A DNA stretch of 64,000 nucleotides from Isoetes taiwanensis. Its lineage: Eukaryota; Streptophyta; Lycopodiopsida; Isoetales; Isoetaceae. A program made the position numbers and the translations under genes. The DNA is taken from assembly GCA_021234155.1 (NCBI GenBank), contig JAJEKV010000031.1, positions 8,322,748 through 8,386,747 of the forward strand. The letters run 5' to 3'. Within the stretch, counting starts at the first letter, position 1. The number at the start of each line of letters is the position of its first letter. Positions 11,147-20,652 of this stretch are shown one piece after another. The notes under the pieces are model-generated. The model was given only the letters and a program-made list of their open reading frames with translations. It was not told where the DNA came from and made no database searches.

Positions 11147-12283
11147 ATGGCTCGAACCAAACAGACAGCGAGGAAGTTCGGCGAGCGACCTACACTCTCG
11201 ATGACGCACGTAGCAGCAGGTCGCCATGTCAAGAAGATCCCTACGCACCTTCGACCCAAGCCAGGGGAAGGGGCGTTCCCCTCCAGCAGCAGCGACGAAA
11301 CCTTCCACATCTCGGAAGAGGAGGCGCCCAGCAGCAGTAGCAGCTCTTCATTGACGGGCACCCAGAGAACCGGCGAGTCCCGCCACTTTGGGCCCTCGTC
11401 GGACACCGAGGTGGAAGAGCAGGTGGAAGAGCAGGTCGAAGAGCAGCCCCAGCACCAAACTCAGGAGGTGGGCCCTTCGACACCAAAGAAGAAGGGAAAG
11501 GAGAAGGTGGCGGAGTGGCCAGAGGAAACAGAGGCAATAAAGAAGAGGCAGAGGGAGCTGCTCGAGAAGGAGCGGCGAACGAAAAGAAAAAACGACAGGC
11601 CTCGCGGGACTCTCGTGAGTGAAAAACCTCAACCCCGCGGGCCAGATGAGGAGGAAGAGGTAGAAGGAGGCGGCGGTGATGAAGAGGAAGAGGACGAAGT
11701 CGTTGGGGAGCCTTCAGACCCCAACGCACGCCCACCCTACCCAAAGTGGCCTAAGCCACCGAAGGTGGTCAAGAAGCAGAAGGTGGGCGAGCGGCCATTC
11801 GCGCTCCGTGAGGACCGCGAATTCAAGCGTAAGCTGAAGGCCTACCAGGAGTACCTCCGTCGCTGGACGAGGTACAATGACTGGTATTGTAGGCAGAACG
11901 TGGAGCGTTACATTAAGGGCGGCCAGCCGAAGAAAAATCAGCCGAAGCCGCCACCTCCACGTCCTAAAAAGCCGAAGAAGGTCCATCATGGGCCTAACTC
12001 TCGGTACGCCCGTGTTTTTCGGGAGATTAGGCATTTCCAGCAGTGCACTAATCTCCTGATTAGGAAGGCACCTTTCGAACGGCTCCTGCGAGAGGTGATG
12101 CAGGAGTTCGTCACCGACTATAGGGTGACATCTTTGACGACGAGAGTCCTGCAGGTGGCAGCCGAAGCGGAGCTTACCCAGCTTTTTGAGGAGGGCAACT
12201 TATGCGCAATCCACGCCAAGAGGGTGACCGTAATGCCCAAGGATCTCTACTTGGCGCGGAGGATCCGCAAGGAGTACCCTTGA
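11147..12283 (+). CDS. Retrotransposon-borne histone H3 variant with long tail insert
   Basis: An uninterrupted 378-codon, intronless ORF. Residues 2-10 (ARTKQTARK) are identical to the first nine residues of mature histone H3, including K4 and K9, and then diverge (F where H3 has S10). Residues about 11-283 are a low-complexity insert: serine/acid-rich (about 45-75), a VEEQ triplet repeat, a PKKKGKEK basic patch, an acidic block (about 168-182) and proline/lysine runs. Residues about 284-378 are a complete H3 fold: [26 protein letters not shown] and LARRIR align without gaps to H3 positions 49-135, with about 54 of 87 identities by my hand count. The H3-H3 interface residues C110, H113, D123, R129 and I130 are kept. 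Position 56 is Q, 79 is V and 57 is C. Loop 1 has canonical length, unlike CENH3. The ORF is visibly more GC-rich than the neighbouring gag-pol. It could form nucleosomes or H3-H4 with H4, or act as a chromatin mimic for the element; both are inference. Confidence 0.93.
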   Translation: MARTKQTARKFGERPTLSMTHVAAGRHVKKIPTHLRPKPGEGAFPSSSSDETFHISEEEAPSSSSSSSLTGTQRTGESRHFGPSSDTEVEEQVEEQVEEQPQHQTQEVGPSTPKKKGKEKVAEWPEETEAIKKRQRELLEKERRTKRKNDRPRGTLVSEKPQPRGPDEEEEVEGGGGDEEEEDEVVGEPSDPNARPPYPKWPKPPKVVKKQKVGERPFALREDREFKRKLKAYQEYLRRWTRYNDWYCRQNVERYIKGGQPKKNQPKPPPPRPKKPKKVHHGPNSRYARVFREIRHFQQCTNLLIRKAPFERLLREVMQEFVTDYRVTSLTTRVLQVAAEAELTQLFEEGNLCAIHAKRVTVMPKDLYLARRIRKEYP

Positions 12284-12612
12284 ACCTCCGAATTTTGTAC
12301 CTGTAATTAAAATTTTGGTGTAAACTGGCTATCCTTATTAATATATAGCTCTTTCGTCTTGTAAAATTGATGTAAAAAGGTAGTTAGAAAAGTCAAATTG
12401 TACTAAAATTTTTTGTATCTAACTTGTAATAGTACAATTATTCTACCCCTAATTAGAAAAAAAATTGAATTCCGAGCAAAATGGTGAAACCAGGTGGGTC
12501 CGCGCCAAACCCCTTTCCGACAGTTTCGGAAGGCCCTTTCGCGCGAACCCTCCCTATTTCGCCTGTAGGTGTCCATTTTGCCCAGGAAAAGTTGCATGCT
12601 AGGCTAGAATTG
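12284..12612 (+). other. Spacer between histone ORF and gag
   Basis: AT-rich noncoding stretch with 'ttaatatatag' near 12340-12351, which could serve as polyadenylation or terminator-like sequence for the histone message. No coding signal. Confidence 0.5.
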
Positions 12613-13670
12613 ATCAATTAGTCATGTTAGGATCTTTCCAACCTCAAAAATTTGTCAAATCGAGGAAGGGCCACAGCCGGAGGGGCAGGACAATCAGGGA
12701 AATGTCAGAGACAGGAAGAGGAAAAGGAGAAACAGAAGGAGTCCAACACCACCTAGCTCCAGTTCATCAGACACTTCAGACAGCCAAGACAGTTCTAGCT
12801 CAGAAAGTGAGTCCGATACTTCACAGGTAAGAGCTAGGGCAAGGAAGGCAGATGACTATCAAAAGAAAGTTGACAGTGCTATGAGCAATGTGTGGAAGAC
12901 TAGGAAGTTGGGTCAGTTCTCAGGGAAGGACAGGTCAGATATGGAGGCAGAAGCCTGGCTTGATGAAATGGAGGAGTTTGGCAACTCTTATGGCATGAAG
13001 GACAAGGATATAGGGAAGGTTGCTACAGCAAACTTGATAGGAGCAGCTAGAATCTGGTGGAAAGGCTATGCAAAGTCCAATAAGCTCAAAAGGAACAGTT
13101 GCAGATTCAAGACCTTCAGTAAGGCCTTTCGCAGACATTATGTGCCTAGGTCACATACTAGCGGCGTGATCCAAAGAATTCTGAATTGAACCGGGGGTAC
13201 CTTGTCGGTAGCAAAGTACACAGAGGAATTCATGCGACTCGTGCTCCATGTTCCTGAGTTTCTAAAGGCAAGCGGTTGAAACTTACATTGAGGGATTGAA
13301 CAATAATATCAAAAGGCTAGTCCGAAAGCAATCAACCCAAAATCAGTGGCGTAATTTAGGATAAAGCCATAAGTTTGGAAGAATCTCCACCAACGCCGTG
13401 AGAGAGACAATCGGCCTTCAAAGGAAAGTCAACGGGCAATACCAACGGCAAGTACGTGAGTAAGCAATCAAAGAACCACGCCATCAAGAGGCCAGCAGCA
13501 AGGAAGAGCTCGGGGTAAGAACTTTGGAGACCGTAAGTCGCGATAATGCATCGGGGGCAAAGATGCTAAAGCGCATTCTAGATGTACAAAATGACGAAAG
13601 AGAAGAGACAGAATGTATTGAGAAGAAGCTATGTTTCGTGCTTCCAGCCGGGGCAATCAACACATGATTG
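12613..13670 (+). pseudogene. gag of the histone-carrying gypsy element (broken)
   Basis: The frame from about 12613 matches the gag of the copy at 57495-59216 from the block EGQDNQGNVRD onward: a serine-rich segment, then [18 protein letters not shown] and the retrotransposon gag core ([34 protein letters not shown]). The 5' part differs: the first roughly 75 residues of the other copy are missing here, so the sequence homologous to gag begins near 12660. After 13157 (VPRSHT) the reading shifts frame many times up to 13670; the CCHC knuckle survives only as CFQPGQSTHDC, with its histidine changed to Q. Gag would package the element's RNA; this copy cannot make a full one. Confidence 0.85.
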
Positions 13671-14539
13671 CCCATTCGGCATGCAAAAGTAGCTTTGGCA
13701 GAACTTGGGGATTGGGATTCACCGACAGAAGCAGATGAAGACGGCGACCAACATGAGGCCCAGGACCTCATAGATGGTGAGTGCCATATCTGTGCAAATA
13801 TTGAGTCAGGTGATATTGAAAATCAGTCGACAATCATTGCGGCTGATGGAATCATAGATAGCAACCGATATGTAGTCCTCATAGACACAGGTAGTTCTCA
13901 CAATTTTGCCTCTCCTAGGCTGGCTGCCCTAATGAAGAACAAGGTATTGAAGTCTAAGCCAAGGCCAGTTGCTATGGAAAATGGCGCCATTCGGCACACT
14001 AAGGGGAGGAGAATCATATTCGACATAGACCTTAGTGGAAGTAAGTGGCCGATGGGGGCAGAAGTCATGGAGATTGGAAGGTACGACCTTATAGTAGGAA
14101 TGGAGTTCCTAAAGCCAGCGAAAGCCATGACCGACTGCGACCGTAATGAGATCGCCATGACAGCACCGGACGACACCAAATTCATAGTGAAAGGTAAGAA
14201 GGCAGCTTCTTCTATGCAGTGTATTTCTCTGAAGCAGCTAAGGAAAAGTATAGAAAGAAATAAGGTGGATTATATTTTGAGGCTAGAGGCAATTGAGCCC
14301 AATAAGCAAGATGGAAGCGACAAAAAGGGGAATCAGTTGCCTAAGCCAGTAGCAAGGCTCATCTCAGAATTTAAGGATGTATTCCCGGATGAAATCCGGC
14401 AGCTACCACCTTATAGGGGTGTAGAATGTGAGATCACATTAGCTCCAGATGCAAAGCCTACCAGTAAGGCGCCGTACAGGATGAGCACCCCGGAGTTGAT
14501 GGAGCTCAAGAAGCAGCTCCAGGAATTGCTTGAGCTTGG
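13668..14539 (+). pseudogene. Aspartic protease and start of RT, interrupted by transposon insertion
   Basis: The frame contains the retropepsin active site [12 protein letters not shown] (about 13871-13907). It continues through the usual linker to the start of the reverse transcriptase ([40 protein letters not shown]), where it is cut at 14539 by the nested DNA transposon. In this copy the protease and RT are in one continuous frame (the LKQLRKSIERNKVDYIL junction), showing that the family uses a single protease-pol frame. The sequence continues at 22800. Confidence 0.88.
14536..14539 (+). repeat. TTGG target-site duplication of nested transposon, left
   Basis: TTGG precedes the left terminus and recurs at 22796-22799. 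Removing 14540-22799 restores a gypsy RT sequence like that of the inverted copy near 57225-57245, which has gagcttgggtttattagagc at the same place. Confidence 0.78.
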
Positions 14540-14993
14540 AACAGAGTTGCAATAGAAACGAGAGGGGATCATTGAAACGGGAGCAAAAGGAATATTCCTC
14601 GAAGATTCCCTTTTTTTTTCAAAAAAGGGGGTAAAATGAGGTTAAAAAAAAAAAAAAAAGACATAAAATCAGATCTTGACCCCCAAAATCACTAATTTTA
14701 TTGTGCAATGAGAGAATTAGCTATTTCAAAGTGACACTTTTCTAGCAATAAGAATTTGGATGAAGTATGTTTTTAGAGAGAACCTCTAATTTGAGGGAAC
14801 ACATATTTTAACCAAAACTTTAAGTGAAGTTTACAACCTAAATTGTAGTATTTTCAAAAATTGAAGACAAAATCTTCACATTCACTTACAAAATTCTACA
14901 GCTTTTTTACAAGACTTACTTATGTACAAAAGTGTGAGGAGTGATCACAGGAGGGATCCAAAGACATCTTCATCCTCATTTATGCCATCTTCG

Positions 14994-16750
14994 TCACCTT
15001 CGGCTTTTTTTTGCTGAGGAAGTGCTTGAGTTATCTTCCTCGTCATTTGTCAACGAGGCTGAAGCATTACCACCCTCTTCTTCATCTTCTTCCTCGTAGC
15101 TACATGCCTTCTTAAGTAAATTGATTGTTCTCTGGCGTAAACGATTGTCAGATTTCAATTTGAAATCATAACATAGAATACTCACTTTGCGTAAGTCTAG
15201 CTCATCCCTATTACCCACTCTCTTGAGTTTTTTCCCCTTGCCTTGACTTTTCATTTCTAAATCATATCTGCCTTCAAAAGCATTTTTCTTCAACGTAGCC
15301 ATCCAAAGGAATCTTGAGTTTAGTCACCAAGCCTTCCTCTTTGATCTGTGTCAAGTACTTTTCTATCCGTAGAAGGTCGCCCTTTATCATCGTCCTCAGT
15401 CGGAGTAGCAATCAACATACCTTTGGTAATTTCTGTGATATTACCTGCAGGCTCATTTTTGCGTCTTGGCCCGAGGTACATGACCCGATCCTCATCTTCC
15501 TGTGACGGTGGCGCTCATCGGTGCTCTTGGGTCCGCCTGGTTCTTCGAGTTCGTGGAAGGCATTAGGCCAATGGAAAGCTTCCTCCATTTGCCTTAGAGC
15601 TAAGTTTTGATTCACAATCGTTTGTTCAGCAAAGAAGCCTCTCCACCACATTTGGTCTTCTTCTAAGAAGTACTTAAAGCCCGCAGAAATTCCACTTTCA
15701 ATTGCTTTTAAGGAGTTAGCCGGGGTGCTTTTCTTCTGCTTTGACTCTTTTGGGTTTTTGAGAGGAAGCTGCTCAGCACGTTCTACTAAGCAAGTGTCAG
15801 GAATATACTTAAGGAAGCGCAACTCCTCTGGTGGACTCCAGTCTTTAGTAGTGGTGTATTTCTTCCCTTGTAAAAAACTCTGTCCATCCTTCAAGTAAAA
15901 CTTGATGTGGTGTTGAAATGTAATATCGTTCAACTTGTTCACAACTTCTTCTCTAGAGCCACATCGAGAGAAAACAAATTCCCTAAAGTCAGCAGTCTCC
16001 ACTAGAAGCTCAACCACTGGCATGGGAGTGTAAGAGTCTTCAATGATTCGAACCAAAGTAGGAAGACAAAAAGCCTTCTTTCTTCTTAGACGAACGGAAA
16101 ATCTGCTGAACATCTGGTCTATCTGATCATGAGTGTGCCCTACAAGTAAGAATCCAAGCTTGACTTTTTTGAAGATCCCTAGCTCCACTAGCATGGCACA
16201 ATAAGCAAAGAGTGTTTGATTCTTGTTCTCCCTGGTAGTGTTGTCAAGCCGCTGGTAGAGCACCGAGGTAATTGCTCTTGCTCACAAAGCACCTTATTAA
16301 GAATTGTAATGATGAGGTTCGGTCACCATGCAAGTTAGGATACGTCAAAAAGACATTGCACTTTAGACTTCCTTTGAAGACCATAGCTCCAACAAGGTGG
16401 ACCTTAACAAAGCAGTCCTCTGGCACATCCTTAGGAATATTCAAGAAATGAGGAATAGTAGTCTTTTTCTGATCCATCCCATCAATCACAAATGACATAT
16501 CTTTGCGATTGGACGTTCAAGAGCTTTTTCCCATGCTTAGCAAGCTTCCTTCTCTCGGTACGCTTGTTGGTCACGGTGTCTAGCAAGCTTCGTTGCACGA
16601 TATCTCGCTCAAGAATTCAGGTCAAAACAATTCTTTGAAACAAGTTAGAGAATGAAGAACTTCAACTTACTTTTTTTCGACCTCGTCTTTGCGTTTCTTT
16701 TTGGCTCTTCAATTACGCACACGTTGAGCACCACCGGACATCCTATGTTT
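14994..16750 (-). pseudogene. Transposase-like protein, DUF7869-type (frameshifted)
   Basis: Reading on the minus strand: from about 16750 a basic start (MSGGAQRVRN), a charged region (YRERRKLAKHGKK), then MSFVIDGMDQKKTTIPHF (from 16498), a HLVGAMVF segment, then VLYQRLDNTTRENKNQTLFAY (about 16265), LVELGIFKKVKLGFLLVGHTHDQIDQMFSRFS, and a long C-terminal part ending in an acidic tail (15302-14994). The block 'DN..ENKN..F......E.GIF..V...F..VGHTHD.ID..FSR' is characteristic of the DUF7869 family, which is scattered in eukaryotic genomes in mobile-element-like contexts (from memory). I infer it is the recombinase of this transposon because it is one of only two genes inside the termini. Frames change at about 16500, 16260 and 15410, so this copy is broken or contains base errors. 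Confidence 0.7.
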
Positions 16751-17628
16751 TTGGGAATTTTCACAAGACCAAACCGAACTTTCCACGATCTAGTGAAGTG
16801 AGAGTAAGAGATGTGTTGAGGCCGAGTGCATGTTTCTTTGTAATGGTTGAAGACATCTTTTTTGTGATGTTGTCTGTCAAATGATACCTTTTACTATTTG
16901 GCAGCTTTTCACATGTCTCTCTAAAATATTTCTACATCCAAGCTACAAAGACCCTAAAGTGCATTGTTACAACTCTTCCCGGCCCGCAGTGATCATCAAT
17001 TGCGGGGACTTTATCCAATCTTCTTGTATTATTCGAGACATTCTAGTGGATCCTAGATCGGTGAACAACCATAAAACATTTCTGGCACACTTGTTCTCCT
17101 CTAATGTAGTGCAAGAATGTTTTGCGGTCTGGTCTTACACTGTATGCTAAGTAGGCATTTTGATCTGATAATGTCATCGAACGTACTGTTTCTAATTTCC
17201 GCGAAGTTTAGCCATGTTCAATTTGGTGATGCAACCCAATGAGCAAAGATCTAGTAGTTCTTAGAATTCTCCTCATTTTGTTCTCGTCCATAAGGTTTTT
17301 CCTTCTCACAGATGAACATGCTCTCAATCCATAATCCACCCTGAATTTCTGGGTACTTTGGCTGGAGAACATGTAATCTCGTTGGTCGTTGTTGCCTTCA
17401 TCTTGGACGAGAGCCCTACTCTTGGGTGGCCTCCTCTACCCTCACCGGTGTGTTTCTAGAGGAAAAAGGCCTCGTGAAGTCGTTCCCTAAAAAGGCGGAG
17501 GCACGCGGTGTTAAATGTGGGAGATGGGCCATAACCTAATGTGGTAGCGATGTTGTGGCGAAGATCTTGTTGAGGAGTTCTAGCAAACATGTCTCTTCCT
17601 GCACTTTGAAACTCTGCAAACCCATGCG
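16751..17628. other. No recognised gene inside the nested transposon
   Basis: AT-rich with short frames only. A plus-strand 89-codon frame at 16881-17150 has no motif. Probably introns or 5' sequence of the minus-strand gene. Confidence 0.4.
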
Positions 17629-18180
17629 TCACAATATTTGTGTGTAGAGGTGTTGAAGCTGGAACATCATCCTCATTTGTGTTGAAGTCATATTCGGAGA
17701 AGTTGTGGTGAATCTCAGATTATTCTTGACCGTCGCGCCAGACCTTGCACTTCTATTTGGTGTTGGAGATATCGAGAAAGGGTGGGGGAGCCCTGCTTCG
17801 AGTAACCTTTGCATGTGGAGCTGTTGCACTTTCGGGGAAAGGAACAAAGGGTAGTAGGAGCATGTTACGTACAGGTGGTGATGGAATGAATGGAGGGGGC
17901 AGTCTGTTCTGACAGGGACTTGGTGACGGCCGGAAGGGTTGTGGCAACCTTGCTTGTTTCGAGTCGAAAGTCGAAGACGAAAGCAACGGGAGGTTGTTGA
18001 GGAACGAGATGGAGAAGAGGTGGTATCATGACAAACAACGCCCCGACCAGGGGCCCCTCCGAACCGGGACGAACTAGATACTACAAAAGGTGGTGGTAGC
18101 TTGTTCAGCCCGCGGTTAACCATCTTACGAAGCTGCAAAACATTTGTTAGACGTAAGTAAAACAAAGAAGTGGTGTGCAT
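17629..18180 (-). CDS. Possible first exon or separate small ORF, low complexity
   Basis: A 183-codon minus-strand frame, with an overlapping 77-codon frame (17986-17753) rich in proline and serine (PPPFIPSP, APPPFLDIS). It lies upstream of, and on the same strand as, the DUF7869-like gene and next to the palindrome-rich divergent promoter region. It could be an N-terminal disordered exon of that gene. There is no family match and no proof of translation. Confidence 0.25.
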   Translation of the reverse strand: MHTTSLFYLRLTNVLQLRKMVNRGLNKLPPPFVVSSSSRFGGAPGRGVVCHDTTSSPSRSSTTSRCFRLRLSTRNKQGCHNPSGRHQVPVRTDCPLHSFHHHLYVTCSYYPLFLSPKVQQLHMQRLLEAGLPHPFSISPTPNRSARSGATVKNNLRFTTTSPNMTSTQMRMMFQLQHLYTQIL

Positions 18181-18532
18181 TTTGTATTCGGGAATACAAG
18201 TAGAGTTGTGCAGCGAAGGAAAGGAAAGCAGAAGACAAAAAGAAACTGCAAATGTATTCTGGAATACACAGCGAGTGGCGAGTACAACGTACTGTATTCG
18301 ATTTCACATAGAACTTGGACAAACGTGTCAGCGTGCCTTTAAAAGGAAAAAAATGCGCCTTCACTTTTCTATTCGACTTCCGCAGCTCCAGTCGCCAGAC
18401 CCAGCGCCTCCGCAAATTTCCGCTCGAGCTGTATTCCGAATTGCATAGGCATAAGATGGACAGGTTAGTGCGGCTTGTTTTTTGTACATGCTTTTAATTA
18501 TTTTAGTTAGACGTACTGTCCTTCTGGCTAGC
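18181..18532. promoter_or_regulatory. Divergent intergenic region with scattered palindrome half-sites
   Basis: Single palindromes or halves related to the array core lie at about 18183-18200 (TTGTATTCGGGAATACAAG), 18251-18268 (TGTATTCTGGAATACACA), 18293-18300 and 18430-18440. The region separates the minus-strand transposase-like gene from the plus-strand ParB-methyltransferase gene, so it probably holds both promoters. Confidence 0.5.
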
Positions 18533-18812
18533 CAAAGTGTATTCCGGAATACACTTCGGCAATCCCGTCAAACCAAAGTGTATTCTGGAATACACTTTGG
18601 CTTGACTGCGAAAGCCAAAGTGCATTCCGGAATACACTTTGGCTTGACGGCGAAAGCCAAAGTGTATTCCGGAATACACTTTGGCTTGACGGGATTGCCA
18701 AAGTGTATTCCGGAATACATTTTGGCTAAACTGGCTAAGGAAAAGTGTATTCGGGAATACATTTTGATTTACTTTGTGCGGCAAAAGTGTATTCGGGAAT
18801 ACACTTTTGCTT
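18533..18812. repeat. Palindrome array 1 (7 copies, about 42-bp period)
   Basis: Seven copies of a near-perfect palindrome with core GTGTATTCCGGAATACAC, most extended by CCAAA on the left and TTTGG on the right. They start near 18534, 18573, 18615, 18657, 18698, 18742 and 18783, separated by about 14-18 bp of variable spacer. Several copies carry changes on one side only (TGCATTCC at 18620; TTCGGGAA in the last two). The long open frames here on both strands are by-products of the repeat. Confidence 0.93.
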
Positions 18813-19390
18813 ACTTTTAGGGCTTTAGAAGCCAAGAATTGCAATGTTTTACCTTGTTTTAAGCGTCGAAACTCTTGTTTTTACCGAGTTTTTGTTGCTT
18901 TAGCTGATTTTCCTGCTCTAGTTTCTGTTTGCTAACGACACCATTGCTTTCTGATCAAAACCACGCCTGAAGCAATCTACTAAGAAGACCGTAAAGCTTG
19001 TCAAAAAGAAACATCAACCCGTAGAAGACTCGGGTGGACCATCTCGAACCTAAAGTCTACTTAATGTTTCCAAACTTCGGTGGTTCTTTACTAGAGGCCA
19101 TGGAGGCAAGTACTCCACACTCACATTCTTGCATAATGCGTAGAGTCCAGACGAAACGTTATGACGGCGTCGAATTCCGGTCATGGACCATATAAAGAGT
19201 GTTGACAAGTGTTCTTTGGGCGGTCACGGACGGTAGCGGTAAGGTATCATTTAATACATCACGGGGGATGTTTGTTCTTCATGAGGCTATGTTGGGGTTG
19301 ACTAGGATAAACCCACCTCCAATCGCATACAAGTATGTGACACACTATTTACACAAACAAACACTTTGTTGTCCATTGTACACACCGTAA
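18813..19390 (+). other. 5' part of the ParB-methyltransferase gene region, exons uncertain
   Basis: A short open stretch at about 18955-19050 reads SKPRLKQSTKKTVKLVKKKH, a lysine-rich segment that may be an early exon. No splice chain can be fixed with confidence. 19199-19390 is open but without motif. Confidence 0.35.
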
Positions 19391-20652
19391 GTTCTTCGTT
19401 CGCTGAAGACTTCCGCGATCCGGTGACCTGGACGAGGAAGAACAAGTGGATGGCACTAGCGACCAATCTAATACCGGGAGCAAAGGCAATTTCGTGGGAT
19501 CCGTGACATCGGAAGGTCGCCGCCACGAAAACACCTTTGTTCTTTGCTAAAGAGCCGACTAAGAAGAGAACTTCGAGCATTAGTGCTATCGGAAGAGCCG
19601 AGAGAAGAACCAAAACAAAAAAAAAGGCAAGAGGAAAAAACAAAGCCCCTGGTGTGGCAATTAAAGAAAAAAAGGTCGACAAGACCTCAGAAAAAATGGC
19701 AGCAATTAATAGGGAAAAGCTTGTGCAAGGTGTGATTTACTTGCAAGTAACGTCAATGAAGCTGCCACCAAAGAACGAAAACGGTGAGAGACCTCTTCAA
19801 GTTCGGAAGATTTATGCAGATCATTTAAGGAACTTGAAGGACAGGATTAGGAGCAATCCCTATGCTCATGTAGCTCCTATAGTTGTGCTAGTTGACAGGG
19901 AACAGTGCCTTGACCCCGCCCAGTATGACAAGGAAAATGCGGACACCTACACGCATTATGTGTTAGGGGGGGAACCACAACTTTAAAGCGAGGAGGCAAC
20001 TGTATGAGGAGAAGTTCAACCCTAGGTATCTGACGGTTCTTTGTGTAGTGTACTGTGGCCTTACCGACGAAGAAGCTAAGATCGTTGCCAACACACATAA
20101 TGCGGACAACGAGTACAAGTTGAAGATGAGCTTCGTGGACAAAATAAGGTTTATGCACAGAGAATTTCTTATTTTTAAAGAAAAATATGGCGAGGACCTA
20201 AAAAAGCCAGCTTACTCCTTGGAACTCAAAGAGGCGTGTGCCGTAGAGTGTTGTCTAAAGTACGACGAGGACAACAAAAGGACATCTCTTATTGCACATG
20301 ACAACTGGTTCCAGCTTGCGTTTAGAGAAGGAAGGGTATGTCCGCATTTTAGTTCAAGTAGCTAGTCCCAGCATTTTTATTCCAGAATACATTGTGCTTA
20401 CGCCACTTGTTACTATGTTTAGATTTGGGATTTGCAAAATGAAATTTTTAATATGTTCGAGCGCGGAGACCTCAAAAGTAAGGGTAAAGTAACAGACAAG
20501 AAAAAGGGATCTGATGTTCCAAAAAAAGAAATGACTATCACTGTCTGGAGGGAGCTTCAAGGATTTACAGACATTCCTTTGTTAGAAATGTTACTGCAGA
20601 AGGTTGTGGACAAGGAATTTACTTTAGAAGAAATGTCGAAGGAGTTGCACAA
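19391..20652 (+). pseudogene. ParB-like domain part of a spliced ParB-DNA methyltransferase gene
   Basis: An acidic then basic lead-in (DLDEEEQVDG from about 19426; KTKKKARGKNKAPG near 19610) is followed by a domain from about 19700. It reads EKLVQGVIYLQVTSMKLPPK, PLQVRKIYADHLRNLKDRI, PIVVLVD, YVLGGNHNFKARRQL, LTVLCVVYCGLTDEEAKIVAN. The pattern (fixed-position residue, 'P.vV', then 'G.H...A', then an Asp/Glu-rich helix) is that of ParB/sulfiredoxin-fold domains, where the G-x-H/R-x-x-A box binds nucleotide or DNA. A run of seven G at 19966-19972, where six would keep the frame, shifts the reading inside the key box. An 87-bp intron (20336-20422) and the next exon (20423-20652) follow with good GT-AG ends. 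In prokaryotes ParB-like domains are often fused to DNA methylases, matching what follows here. Confidence 0.62.
20336..20422 (+). other. Intron with one degenerate palindrome
   Basis: GTATGT...TTTAG joins FREGR to IWDLQNEIFNMF in frame. Within only 87 bp it contains TATTCCAGAATACA (20379-20391), a degenerate member of the array family. Confidence 0.7.

Noticed and set aside
11241-12034. Antisense frames of 94-167 codons opposite the histone ORF
   Set aside because: Composition shadows of a GC-rich, low-complexity sense ORF; no motif.
11147-12283. Centromeric H3 (CENH3) identity
   Set aside because: The tail tip and the fold match canonical H3, and loop 1 has canonical length without the CENH3 extra residues, by manual alignment.
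18482-18844. Open frames of 60-113 codons on both strands with repeating YSGIHFG/PEYT sequences
   Set aside because: They are translations of the palindrome array; identical peptides on both strands show they come from DNA symmetry, not coding.
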